The position numbers and the translations under genes were made by a program. The notes below the pieces were generated by a model that ran no database searches, was not told the origin of the DNA, and worked only from the letters and a program-made list of their open reading frames with translations. From Tissierella praeacuta DSM 18095 (GTDB lineage Bacteria > Bacillota > Clostridia > Tissierellales > Tissierellaceae): a DNA stretch of 64,000 bases. Below are positions 18,117-26,874 of the stretch, in pieces; the stretch's first letter is position 1, and every line of letters begins with the position of its first letter. The stretch spans positions 160,002 through 224,001 of the forward strand of contig NZ_FQTY01000004.1 in NCBI RefSeq assembly GCF_900128955.1, given 5' to 3'.

Positions 18117-18692
18117 TTGGATAAAAAAATTTTAAGAAAGAAAATTTTGCAAAAAAGAGCTGAATTATCTACAGAAAATATTGTAAACTATAGTAATATT
18201 ATCGAAAATAAACTATATAAAATGGATTATTATAAAAATGCTAAAACTATTATGTCTTTTATTAGCTTTGGAGATGAAATAATTACACATGAAATAATTA
18301 AAAACTCTATAAAAAATGGTAAATCAGTCGTTGTTCCTATTACTATACCAGAAACTAAAGAATTAAAGGTTTCTAAGATTTTAGATTTTTCTGAGCTTGA
18401 AATAGGATATTACAATATCCTTACTCCTAAAAAGGATTTTTTAAGATTTATTGATTTTAATACTATAGATTTAGTTTTAGTTCCTGGTGTTGTTTTCGCT
18501 AGGGATGGCTATAGGGTCGGATACGGTGGAGGTTACTACGATAGATTCTTGTCTAAGTTTAAAGAAAAAGTAAATACAATAGGATTAGCATTTGACTTGC
18601 AAATCGTAGAGGAAGTTCCCAAAGACTCCTTTGATATCCCTGTTGACTTTATAATAACAGAAAAGGAGACAATAAATTGCTTAGAAAAATAA
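18117..18692 (+). CDS. 5-formyltetrahydrofolate cyclo-ligase
   Basis: This enzyme converts 5-formyl-THF to 5,10-methenyl-THF using ATP. The family motifs are present: a basic N-terminus (KILRKKILQKRAEL), and LVLVPGVVFARDGYRVGYGGGYYDRFL at about 122-148, including the nucleotide-binding G-Y-G-G-G-Y-Y-D-R. I choose the TTG at 18117, 6 nt after AGAGGTG; the GTG at 18108 is part of that Shine-Dalgarno. It is divergent from ftsE and followed 80 bp later by the F420 ligase-like gene. Confidence 0.93.
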   Translation: MDKKILRKKILQKRAELSTENIVNYSNIIENKLYKMDYYKNAKTIMSFISFGDEIITHEIIKNSIKNGKSVVVPITIPETKELKVSKILDFSELEIGYYNILTPKKDFLRFIDFNTIDLVLVPGVVFARDGYRVGYGGGYYDRFLSKFKEKVNTIGLAFDLQIVEEVPKDSFDIPVDFIITEKETINCLEK

Positions 18693-18772
18693 ACTTTATA
18701 CTAAGCTTTTAATTTCCATTATTAGTGGTATAATATATGAGGTATTTAATTTGTTATTTAGGAGGAATTATA

Positions 18773-19957
18773 ATGGTAAGAAGAATAGGCACTACAGCAA
18801 GGGGGATTAGAACTCCCATTGTTAAAGAAGGTGATGATTTAGCTAATATTGTAGTTGATTCTTTACTCCTAGCAGCTAGCTCTGAAGACTTCTCTATTAG
18901 AGATAGGGATGTTTTAGGTATTACAGAATCACTATTAGCTAGGGCTCAAGGAAATTATGCTACTTCAGATGCCATAGCTAAGGATATCAAGGTTAAATTC
19001 CCTTCAACTGTAGGATTAGTCTTCCCTATTTTAAGTAGAAATAGATTTTCAATTATATTAAAAGGAATAATATCAAGTGGAAGAAAGGTAGTATTGCTAC
19101 TTTCTTATCCTTCTGATGAAGTAGGAAATCATTTAATGGATATAGATAAAATGGATGAATTGAAAATTAATCCATATACAGATATATTAACAGAATCCGA
19201 TTATAGAAAGCTTTTTGGTGAAAAAGTTGTACATCCCTTTACAGGTGTAGATTATGTAAGTATGTATAAAGAAATAGGTAAAGATAATATTGAAATAATT
19301 TTCTCTAATAATCCAAGAACAATATTAGATTATACTAAAGATATATTGGTGGCAAATATCCATGATAGACACAGAACCAAAAGAATTCTTAAAGAATCCG
19401 GTGCTAACATTGTTTATGGTTTAGATGATATTTTAAACTCATCTATAGATAGTTCTGGCTATAATCCAGAATATGGCGTACTTGGCTCAAATCTTGCTTC
19501 TGAAAATGAGTTAAAGTTATTTCCTAGAGATTGTCAAAGTTTTGTTGAATCTGTACAAGAAAAAGTAAGAGAAAAAACCGGAAAAAATATTGAAGTTATG
19601 ATTTATGGAGATGGCGCTTTTAAAGATCCAGTGGGAAAAATTTGGGAACTTGCAGACCCTGTAGTTTCTCCAGGATACACTAAAGGATTAGAAGGCACTC
19701 CAAATGAATTGAAGCTGAAATATATTGTAGATACAGAATTAGATGATTTACACGGTGATGAAGTTATGGAAGCTGTTAAACAAAAAATAAATAATAAAGA
19801 TAGCAGTTTATCTAAAAAAGAAGAATCTTTAGGGACAACCCCTAGAAGATTAACAGATTTATTAGGCAGCCTTTGTGATTTAACCAGTGGTAGCGGAGAT
19901 AAGGGTACTCCTATAGTATATATTCAAGGATATTTTGATAATTATGCAACAGAATAA
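18773..19957 (+). CDS. coenzyme F420-0:L-glutamate ligase-like (CofE domain) protein
   Basis: The 394-residue protein belongs to the F420 ligase (CofE/FbiB) superfamily, as judged from GTTARGIRTPIVKEGDDLA at the start, RDRDVLGITESLLARAQG, and later VMIYGDGAFKDPVG and DTELDDLHGD. CofE adds glutamates to F420-0 in F420-producing organisms. Firmicutes of this type are not known for F420, so it may act on another substrate. ATG 18773 follows TAGGAGGAATT; an earlier in-frame ATG lies before the Shine-Dalgarno. It ends 23 bp before a palindrome. Confidence 0.7.
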   Translation: MVRRIGTTARGIRTPIVKEGDDLANIVVDSLLLAASSEDFSIRDRDVLGITESLLARAQGNYATSDAIAKDIKVKFPSTVGLVFPILSRNRFSIILKGIISSGRKVVLLLSYPSDEVGNHLMDIDKMDELKINPYTDILTESDYRKLFGEKVVHPFTGVDYVSMYKEIGKDNIEIIFSNNPRTILDYTKDILVANIHDRHRTKRILKESGANIVYGLDDILNSSIDSSGYNPEYGVLGSNLASENELKLFPRDCQSFVESVQEKVREKTGKNIEVMIYGDGAFKDPVGKIWELADPVVSPGYTKGLEGTPNELKLKYIVDTELDDLHGDEVMEAVKQKINNKDSSLSKKEESLGTTPRRLTDLLGSLCDLTSGSGDKGTPIVYIQGYFDNYATE

Positions 19958-19980
19958 TTTTATAATTTATAAAACAAGTA

Positions 19981-20010
19981 ATGCGACAGGAGAACCGTCC
20001 CCTGTCGCAT
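19981..20010. repeat. REP-like palindrome at a convergent gene boundary
   Basis: ATGCGACAGG (19981-19990) and CCTGTCGCAT (20001-20010) are perfect inverted arms around the asymmetric core AGAACCGTCC. GC content is far above the surroundings. It abuts the stop codon of the Lon-related gene and may serve as terminator for both neighbours. The sequence resembles dispersed palindromes associated with REP-associated tyrosine transposases; only one copy was noticed in this window. Confidence 0.55.
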
Positions 20011-20011
20011 A

Positions 20012-22399
20012 TTACTCTTCAAACTCTTTATCTAACATAGCATAATATATTAATTTTTCTTGAACATAATAATTAATGGTGTTTTCCTCATATTCCCCAT
20101 TCTCATTTAATTCTCCTGCTTTTATCCCCGTTAATATTTCCATTCCTTCATCTATTGTATTTATAGCATAAATCGTAAATATCCCTTTCCTTACTGCGTC
20201 TATTACTTCTTCATTTAACATTAAATTGTCTATGTTTTTACTTGGAATTATAACTCCCTCTCCACCTCTTAATCCTTTGAGCTTACATACATTATAAAAA
20301 CCCTCTATTTTCTCATTTACTCCACCTATAGGTTGAATTATTCCTTTTTGATTTACAGAGCCTGTAACTGCAATTCCTTGTTTTATTGGTATATCTCCTA
20401 AACTTGACAATATGGCATATAGCTCTGTACTAGAAGCACTATCACCATCTATACCATCATAGGATTGCTCGAAAGTAATACTAGCTGTCATAGATAGTTG
20501 AATATTTTGAGCATATTTTTCCCCTAAATACCCACTCATGATTAAAACTCCTTTATCATGAATATTTCCACTTTGGTCTGTTTCCTTCTCAATATTTATT
20601 ATTCCATCTTTACCAAAATAAGTATTTGCAGTTATCTTAGTAGGTCTTCCAAAGGAATATTGCCCCAAATCAATGACAGAAAGTCCATTTATTTCTCCAA
20701 TCTTTTCTCCCTCAGTATCTATTAAAATAGTTCCATTGTCTATCAATTCTAAAAGTCTTTCCTCATATGAATTATTTCTATATTGTCTCTTAGATATGGT
20801 TATTTCCACATCTTCCTTCGTAACTATATTCTTCCCTTTACTAAATGCCCATCCATCAGCTTCATATATTACTTCTACTAAGTTATTGAAACTTGCAGTA
20901 AGTTTATCCTTTTCATCTGCTATTCTGCTGCTTAAATCTATTATTGCCCCTAAGGCATCTCTATTAAATGGTAATAGATTTTCCTTTTTACATTGATAAG
21001 CTACAAATGAACCAATTTTTAATATATTTTCCTTGTTTCTCTCCATTTCAGTATCAAAATCAGCTCTTATTCTAAAAAGTTTTTTAAACTCTTCATCATA
21101 AGTATATAAAAGATGATATGTCATATAATCTCCTATGATTATTATTTTAATATCTAATGGTATTGCTTCAGGATTTAAGGTTTCAGATGTTAAATTAGAA
21201 CTATAAATATTTTCAATTTTTAACTCTTCAGTAGCTATTGCCCTTTTTAGTCCATCCCAAGAAAATTTGTCTTGCAGAACATCTTTTGCCTGAATTAATA
21301 TATATCCTCCATTAGCCTCATGCATAGATCCTGGTTTAATCCTAGTATGATCAGTTTTTGCCACACCCATTTCATTAGCATATTCTATTTTACCAAATAA
21401 GTTATAATAATTTGGATTCATCTCTTTTATTACTGGTGCTCCTTCTTTATAACTATTATCTATAAAAAGATTGACAAAATATCTTTTTAAAAATTCTTCT
21501 TTCTTATTTCCTTGAAGAAATATTTTTTCCATATAGTTTTCTTCTTCATCATCTAAAAACATTTCATAGTTTTTGACAATATCTTCTTTCATATCTAAAA
21601 GAAAATTGGTTATTCCCTCATTTTTTCTATATTTTACTTGAATTGGTCCTATAAATGTAGTTGCCACTAATGCAACTTGTTCTTCCTTTAGCTTCTTTAT
21701 TTCATTTTTTAATTTAATTTCTATATTCTTTATTCGCTTAATGTAATCATAAGATTTCTGAGTTAATTCTATTGATATATCCCCAAGTCTATCCATATCT
21801 TCATCTGACAGTCTATCAAGTTCTTCATCTGTCATAGGTCTATTATCAACTAAGGGAATACTCAATATGCCCCTTTCTGTTTGCTTAAATACAAAATTAT
21901 ATTCTTTAGCAAAATTATTTAATTCTATTAATATATTTTCAGCCATTTTTTTATTTTCATTAAATATGGAGTTTTTATTGTCTTCATAGCTCTTTGAACT
22001 TAATGCCTTAGGTATTTCAATATCTATATTTTTTATAGCAGTTTCTATTTCCTTCTTAAAACTCATGCCTTTGCCAGCCTCTAAATTTATTGCCTTTGGA
22101 CAATTTGGTCTTTTAAAATTATATACATAACACCAATCATATGGTGTGGATCTTTTCTTAGCAAATTCCTCTGCAACTAAATATGAATAAGAGCTTCTTC
22201 CTGTACCTGCAAAACCTGATACATATATATTGTATCCTTTTCTCCTCATAGAAAGCCCATACTTTAAAGCTTCCATAGCTCTATCCTGCCCTATTAGCTC
22301 TCTATCTATCACCCAATCTTTAGTAGTAGCATGGGGAAATATATTTGGATCACATTGATTTCTTAGTTTTTCAACTAAAACTTTATATTTTTCTAACAT
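20012..22399 (-). CDS. Lon-related AAA+ ATP-dependent protease (YcbZ/LonB-like)
   Basis: The 795-residue protein joins an N-terminal AAA+ module to a C-terminal S16 Lon protease domain. The P-loop reads SGFAGTGRSS: the usual Lys-Ser is Arg-Ser, which I recall as normal in this subfamily. The protease dyad appears as Ser in GDSASS (about 650) and Lys in GGVNEKIEGFY (about 694). HEANGGYILIQAKDVLQD is a family hallmark. I place the start at ATG 22399 behind GGAGGTG; the upstream ATG five codons earlier overlaps that Shine-Dalgarno. Monocistronic by appearance. Confidence 0.9.
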   Translation of the reverse strand: MLEKYKVLVEKLRNQCDPNIFPHATTKDWVIDRELIGQDRAMEALKYGLSMRRKGYNIYVSGFAGTGRSSYSYLVAEEFAKKRSTPYDWCYVYNFKRPNCPKAINLEAGKGMSFKKEIETAIKNIDIEIPKALSSKSYEDNKNSIFNENKKMAENILIELNNFAKEYNFVFKQTERGILSIPLVDNRPMTDEELDRLSDEDMDRLGDISIELTQKSYDYIKRIKNIEIKLKNEIKKLKEEQVALVATTFIGPIQVKYRKNEGITNFLLDMKEDIVKNYEMFLDDEEENYMEKIFLQGNKKEEFLKRYFVNLFIDNSYKEGAPVIKEMNPNYYNLFGKIEYANEMGVAKTDHTRIKPGSMHEANGGYILIQAKDVLQDKFSWDGLKRAIATEELKIENIYSSNLTSETLNPEAIPLDIKIIIIGDYMTYHLLYTYDEEFKKLFRIRADFDTEMERNKENILKIGSFVAYQCKKENLLPFNRDALGAIIDLSSRIADEKDKLTASFNNLVEVIYEADGWAFSKGKNIVTKEDVEITISKRQYRNNSYEERLLELIDNGTILIDTEGEKIGEINGLSVIDLGQYSFGRPTKITANTYFGKDGIINIEKETDQSGNIHDKGVLIMSGYLGEKYAQNIQLSMTASITFEQSYDGIDGDSASSTELYAILSSLGDIPIKQGIAVTGSVNQKGIIQPIGGVNEKIEGFYNVCKLKGLRGGEGVIIPSKNIDNLMLNEEVIDAVRKGIFTIYAINTIDEGMEILTGIKAGELNENGEYEENTINYYVQEKLIYYAMLDKEFEE

Positions 22400-22553
22400 T
22401 GGAATCACCTCCATAAATAACTCCTTTAATTATACACTATTTCATAGTTCAATGTATTCTAAATTTTATATTTGTTTACAAAAAGATTAAATTATAAAAA
22501 ACTTATGTCTAAGCATTAGTGATATATTAAAATAGGGTTTCCCTATTATTTAT

Positions 22554-22592
22554 AAAATAAATGCAATGGGGAAACCCCATTGCATTTATTTT
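22554..22592 (-). terminator. terminator overlapping the LysM gene stop
   Basis: A perfect 18-bp stem (22554-22571 with 22575-22592) with a 3-nt loop, GC-rich at the tip and A/T-rich at the base, contains the LysM gene stop codon. On the minus strand it ends in a T-rich tract. Confidence 0.75.
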
Positions 22593-23383
22593 ATTCCTGC
22601 TGCTATTTTTATCATTTTTTGATGTTCATTATCTTGTTTTCCATCCATATGTCTTGTACTGCCTGCAAAATGTATATCAAAATGTCCGTCTATTCCATTA
22701 CCCTTTATATAATCAAAGTTAATCCCTCTACCATATCCACCTGACCTATTATTCGTCACTACTCCTCCTGCTACGCTATCTAATCCTGCATGGGGCATAA
22801 AAGTTACACTGGCTGCTATCTTTCTCCCATTATATTCTACAATAGCAGGTCTTCTTGTCCAACTAAAATCTCCCCATATAGATTTCATAATATCAGTATC
22901 TTCTTTAGTTAATGTCTCACAGTCTGCATGATTTGAACCCACTGATCTTTGAACCATATAAGATTTACCAGTGTAAAAATCTATTACTTTAAACTCTGCT
23001 CCCCTTGGAACTATTTTATCCACTTCATTAAACCAATTAAGATACTCTCCATATGTAGTTTCCTTAACTGATGTTTCTTGTATTATTTCCTCTTTTTGTA
23101 CTTCAATAATATTATTTATTGTTCTTGTATCTACAGTTCCTCTATTTACAGAATTCTTTTTTATTTGCCTTCCTGGAATCTTTATAACTTGTCCAGGATA
23201 AATTATTGTTTTTTTATTAGCTTTATTTTCTTTTAATATACTTTCTATTGAAACTCCATATTTTTGAGAAATTTTCCAAAACGTATCTCCTTTTTTTACT
23301 ATATGATTTGCTGCAAAACTAGTGGTACTAATACAAAGAGTTAATGCAACAGTTCCTATTGCTGTTTTTGTGATTTTCTTCAT
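22586..23383 (-). CDS. secreted LysM-domain protein with His-rich C-terminal domain
   Basis: A 265-residue exported protein: signal peptide (MKKITKTAIGTVALTLCIST...FAA), one LysM peptidoglycan-binding domain at about 26-70 (HIVKKGDTFWKISQKYGV, ending YPGQVIKIPG), a linker, and a C-terminal domain (about 105-265) with conserved-looking NHADCE, FMPHAGLDS and GHFDIHFAGSTRH. I cannot name this last domain; the His/Asp-rich pattern suggests metal binding or a hydrolase. The ATG follows GAAGGGAG. It stands alone, probably acting at the cell or spore wall. Confidence 0.8.
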   Translation of the reverse strand: MKKITKTAIGTVALTLCISTTSFAANHIVKKGDTFWKISQKYGVSIESILKENKANKKTIIYPGQVIKIPGRQIKKNSVNRGTVDTRTINNIIEVQKEEIIQETSVKETTYGEYLNWFNEVDKIVPRGAEFKVIDFYTGKSYMVQRSVGSNHADCETLTKEDTDIMKSIWGDFSWTRRPAIVEYNGRKIAASVTFMPHAGLDSVAGGVVTNNRSGGYGRGINFDYIKGNGIDGHFDIHFAGSTRHMDGKQDNEHQKMIKIAAGIK

Positions 23384-23574
23384 ATAATTTCTCCCTTCAA
23401 TTTACATTTTCTTTTGTAACCTTTTTGTTACCTATTACATTATTTCGACATAAATCATTAAAACCCTTTATGTAATATTTTCCAGCACAATAGATTAAAG
23501 CAGTAAAACCTCTTTAACCTACTAATTTATATATTCGACATTTACAGGTCAAAACCCTTTTTAAAAACAAAAAA

Positions 23575-23604
23575 ACTGCTGATAAATTTTACTTTATCAA
23601 CAGT
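23575..23604 (-). terminator. terminator after the PrcB-domain gene
   Basis: Arms 23575-23586 and 23593-23604 (12 bp, one mismatch) are followed on the minus strand by a run of seven T. It serves the gene at 23659-24096. Confidence 0.7.
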
Positions 23605-23658
23605 CTGACAATAAGGATTAGTTCTCTATTCATAGATATTTATTATAAGTATTTAATT

Positions 23659-24096
23659 TTATTCATTATACTCAATATCTAAATGTACTTCCTCTGGCAT
23701 ACTTTTTAAATTAGTCTTTACTACAATATATGGATAGTCATATTCTTGTTCAACTATTTCATTGGGATCTGGATCTGTAAATTTTGCATAGACTATTAAA
23801 TCATATACATCTTTATTATATTTTTCTTTTGCAATTTGGACTATTTCTACTAAATATCCCTTTGAATTTTTTTCCCCTCTTGTAACTACAACATAAATAT
23901 CATCTTCGTATTTACATGTTAAAGCTCTTTCTTCTGTTAAATATTTAGGCAGCATTTCAGAAATCTTTTCTGGTATTTCATCTTCTTGTACCACTTTAAA
24001 TTTAACTTGACTGTCACTACCTTTTAATAATCTAGGTATAAATAGAATTCCCATAACTAAAATAATTGCCAAGGCAATAATTTGATTTCTTTTCAA
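23659..24096 (-). CDS. membrane-anchored protein with a PrcB C-terminal-like domain
   Basis: 145 residues with an N-terminal membrane anchor (about 6-23) and an extracytoplasmic domain. The pattern YVVVTRGEKNSKGYLVEIVQ, then LIVYAKFTDPDPNEIV and YPYIVVKTNL, matches the small PrcB C-terminal domain family found beside S8 and S41 proteases. Function is not established. It is a single gene with its own terminator. Confidence 0.65.
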   Translation of the reverse strand: MKRNQIIALAIILVMGILFIPRLLKGSDSQVKFKVVQEDEIPEKISEMLPKYLTEERALTCKYEDDIYVVVTRGEKNSKGYLVEIVQIAKEKYNKDVYDLIVYAKFTDPDPNEIVEQEYDYPYIVVKTNLKSMPEEVHLDIEYNE

Positions 24097-24215
24097 TCTT
24101 ATCCCCCCAATATTAATCTTATATAATTAATATTCTTTACGGGACTATATTATGTATATTTTATAAAAAAGGCTTTTTTGAAACTAATTGACGAAAAATC
24201 CTTATTTCTTATAAA

Positions 24216-24246
24216 AAACCTCTGATTTATACATAATCAGAGGTTT
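24216..24246 (-). terminator. terminator after the transketolase genes
   Basis: A perfect 12-bp stem (24216-24227 with 24235-24246), loop of 7 nt, followed by TTTT on the minus strand, directly after the tktB stop. Confidence 0.75.
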
Positions 24247-24251
24247 ACATA

Positions 24252-25181
24252 CTATAATAATTCTTTTGCTTTATTTACAATATTATCTATATTAAGTCCA
24301 TATTTATCCAGTAATTCAAATCCATCTCCTGATTCTCCAAAGGTATCCATAGTCCCAATCCTAATAACACGAGTTGGTTGCTTTTCAGATACTACCTCTG
24401 CTACTGCACTACCTAACCCTCCTATTATACTATGTTCCTCAACAGTAACTATTCCTTTTGTTTCTTTAGCTGCTTTTATTATAATATCTTCATCTATAGG
24501 TTTAATACTAGCCATATTTATAACCCTTGCTGATATACCTTCTTCGGCCAATTTTTCTGATGCAGATAATGCCTTTGCAACCATAACTCCTGTGGCTATA
24601 AGAGTTATATCTTTTCCTTCTTTTAACTCCACAGCTTTACCTATTTCAAATTTATAATCTTCATCAAATATTACAGGAACTTTTGCCCTTCCAAGTCTTA
24701 TATATACTGGTCCATTATGTTCTGCGGCTTTAAATATACATTGCTTTGTTTCTATAGCATCTGCAGGACTTAATACTACCATGTTAGGTAAAGATCTCAT
24801 TAGACTAATATCCTCTAATGCTTGGTGAGTTGCTCCATCTTCTCCTACAGTTAAACCTGCATGAGTTGCTGCAATTTTTACATTTAATTTTGGATAGCAT
24901 ACTGAGTTTCTTATAATTTCAAAAGCACGACCTGTAGCAAACATTGCAAAACTACTTGCAAAAGGAATCTTGCCTGCAGTAGCTAATCCTGCTGCTGTAC
25001 CTACTAAATTTTGTTCTGCTATACCTACATTAAAAAATCTTTCTGGATAAGCTTTAGCAAAAACAGATGTCTTAGTAGAACCTGAAAGGTCTGCATCTAA
25101 TACCACTATATTTTCATTATTCCCGCCTAATTCTTTTAATGCCTCTCCATAAGCATCCCTTGTTGCAATCATATTAGCCAT
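24252..25181 (-). CDS. transketolase, C-terminal (pyrimidine-binding) subunit
   Basis: The second half of a split transketolase, moving two-carbon units between sugar phosphates with thiamine diphosphate. The 309 residues hold the pyrimidine-binding domain (GIAEQNLVGTAAGLA, with the catalytic Glu) and the C-terminal domain (VEEHSIIGGLGSAVAE). It overlaps the first-half gene by 8 bp, consistent with equal expression. Confidence 0.95.
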   Translation of the reverse strand: MANMIATRDAYGEALKELGGNNENIVVLDADLSGSTKTSVFAKAYPERFFNVGIAEQNLVGTAAGLATAGKIPFASSFAMFATGRAFEIIRNSVCYPKLNVKIAATHAGLTVGEDGATHQALEDISLMRSLPNMVVLSPADAIETKQCIFKAAEHNGPVYIRLGRAKVPVIFDEDYKFEIGKAVELKEGKDITLIATGVMVAKALSASEKLAEEGISARVINMASIKPIDEDIIIKAAKETKGIVTVEEHSIIGGLGSAVAEVVSEKQPTRVIRIGTMDTFGESGDGFELLDKYGLNIDNIVNKAKELL

Positions 25182-25989
25182 TTAATCCACCTCCCAATTC
25201 TTCTAAAGCCTTAGAAGCTTCTTCAGCTGACGGAGCCTTCCCATGCCAACCTACCTTATCTTCCATAAATGATATACCTTTACCCTTGTGAGTATGAGCA
25301 ATTATCATAGTAGGTTTGTTTTTAATATTTTTTGCTTCATCTATTGCATTTAATATTTCATCAAAGGAATGTCCATTAATAGTTAATACATGCCAACCAA
25401 ATGCTCTAAATTTATCATCAATTGGATCGATATTCATTATTTCATTATTTGGTCCATCGATTTGAAGTCCATTATAGTCTAAAAATACAGTTAGATTATC
25501 TAATTTATAATGTGCAGCTAACATGGCTGCTTCCCAAATTAATCCTTCTTGAGACTCTCCATCTCCTATTAATGCATATACCCTATAATCTTTATTATCT
25601 AATTTGCCTGCTAATGCCATGCCATTTGCAGCTGCCAATCCTTGTCCTAAAGAACCTGTTGTCATATCAACACCAGGAATATCCTTCATATCTGGATGTC
25701 CTTGTAATATTGAGCCTAACTTTCTAAAATTATTCAATTCTTCTTTAGAAAAAAATCCTTTTTCAGCTAAAGTAGAATATAAAACTGGAGAAGCATGCCC
25801 TTTTGATAATACAAATCTATCCCTGCCTTCCCATCTAGGGTTTTTAATATCTACTTTCATCTCTTTAAAATATAGAGTTGTTAATATTTCCACTGCTGAT
25901 AAAGAGCCCCCAGGGTGTCCTGATTGAGATTTTTCTAACATATTGATTATATCTACTCTAATATTTCGAGCTATTTCTTTTAAATCCAT
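25174..25989 (-). CDS. transketolase, N-terminal (diphosphate-binding) subunit
   Basis: The ThDP diphosphate-binding half of the split transketolase, about 271 residues. ThDP/metal motif GDGESQEGLIWEA with the downstream Asn (DYNGLQ) is intact, as are SQSGHPGGSLSAVEIL and RFVLSKGHASPVLY. I place the start at ATG 25989, 6-7 nt after AGGAGGG; a longer open frame upstream would overlap the YitT gene. It lies 10 bp after yitT. Confidence 0.95.
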   Translation of the reverse strand: MDLKEIARNIRVDIINMLEKSQSGHPGGSLSAVEILTTLYFKEMKVDIKNPRWEGRDRFVLSKGHASPVLYSTLAEKGFFSKEELNNFRKLGSILQGHPDMKDIPGVDMTTGSLGQGLAAANGMALAGKLDNKDYRVYALIGDGESQEGLIWEAAMLAAHYKLDNLTVFLDYNGLQIDGPNNEIMNIDPIDDKFRAFGWHVLTINGHSFDEILNAIDEAKNIKNKPTMIIAHTHKGKGISFMEDKVGWHGKAPSAEEASKALEELGGGLNG

Positions 25990-25999
25990 TATATCCCTC

Positions 26000-26860
26000 C
26001 TAATGTTTTTTATCATAGGTAAATCCCTCACCTAATACTTCATACATTTCAGATACCATAACAAAAGCATAGGGGTCAGTTTCCTTTACTATATCTTTTA
26101 CATTAGCAAATTGTGACCTAGATACTACACATAAAAGAACATCTTTATCTTCCTTTGAATACATACCTTTACCTTTTAATAAAGTCACCCCTCTACCTAT
26201 TTCCATCATAAGTTTTTCACTTATTTTATCGGGATTATCAGAAATAATAAAAAATCCCTTTTGATATCCTATTCCTTCTAAAATCATATCTATTACCTTC
26301 ATTATAACAAACATAGCAATAATTGAGTATAGAGAAATCTCAATGTTTCTTCCTACTACGCCTGCAAAGACAACTACAAATAAATCAATCATTGTCATAA
26401 ATGTAGTTACACTTAGACTTGGTATTTTATTATTCAGTATAGCACCTGCTAAGTCAGTTCCTCCAGTAGTTCCACCGAATTTAAAGACCAATCCTAACCC
26501 TATACCACATAATACCCCTCCAAATATGGCAGATAATAATAAATCATGTGTTAAAACTATTGGTGGTAAAACTTTTAAAAAGAAAGATAATAATATAGTT
26601 GCATATAAAGTCTTTATAGCTGTTCCTCTTCCTAAAATTTTTGCACCAAAAATAAATAACGGAATATTTATTGCTAAGTTTGTAATATATATAGGAACTT
26701 TGACTATTTTTTCTATAACTACAGCAAATCCTGTAACTCCACCAGGAGCTATGGTATTTGGTGCTAAAAAATAATCCAAGGCTATAGACATCAAGAATAC
26801 ACCAATACTTATTAGAACATAGCTATATACAGTCTTATACCATCTTTCATTATTTGCCAT
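26000..26860 (-). CDS. YitT family membrane protein (DUF161 + DUF2179)
   Basis: 286 residues with five or six membrane helices in residues 1-200 (YSYVLISIGVFLMSIALDYF, and GGTTGGTDLAGAIL) and a C-terminal cytoplasmic DUF2179 domain (about 210-280: GVTLLKGKGMYSKEDKDVLL). This is the common YitT architecture, of uncertain function and suspected transport role. It lies between the polymer cluster and transketolase genes, with short gaps on both sides, and is probably co-transcribed. Confidence 0.9.
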   Translation of the reverse strand: MANNERWYKTVYSYVLISIGVFLMSIALDYFLAPNTIAPGGVTGFAVVIEKIVKVPIYITNLAINIPLFIFGAKILGRGTAIKTLYATILLSFFLKVLPPIVLTHDLLLSAIFGGVLCGIGLGLVFKFGGTTGGTDLAGAILNNKIPSLSVTTFMTMIDLFVVVFAGVVGRNIEISLYSIIAMFVIMKVIDMILEGIGYQKGFFIISDNPDKISEKLMMEIGRGVTLLKGKGMYSKEDKDVLLCVVSRSQFANVKDIVKETDPYAFVMVSEMYEVLGEGFTYDKKH

Positions 26861-26874
26861 AAAATTCCCCTTCC

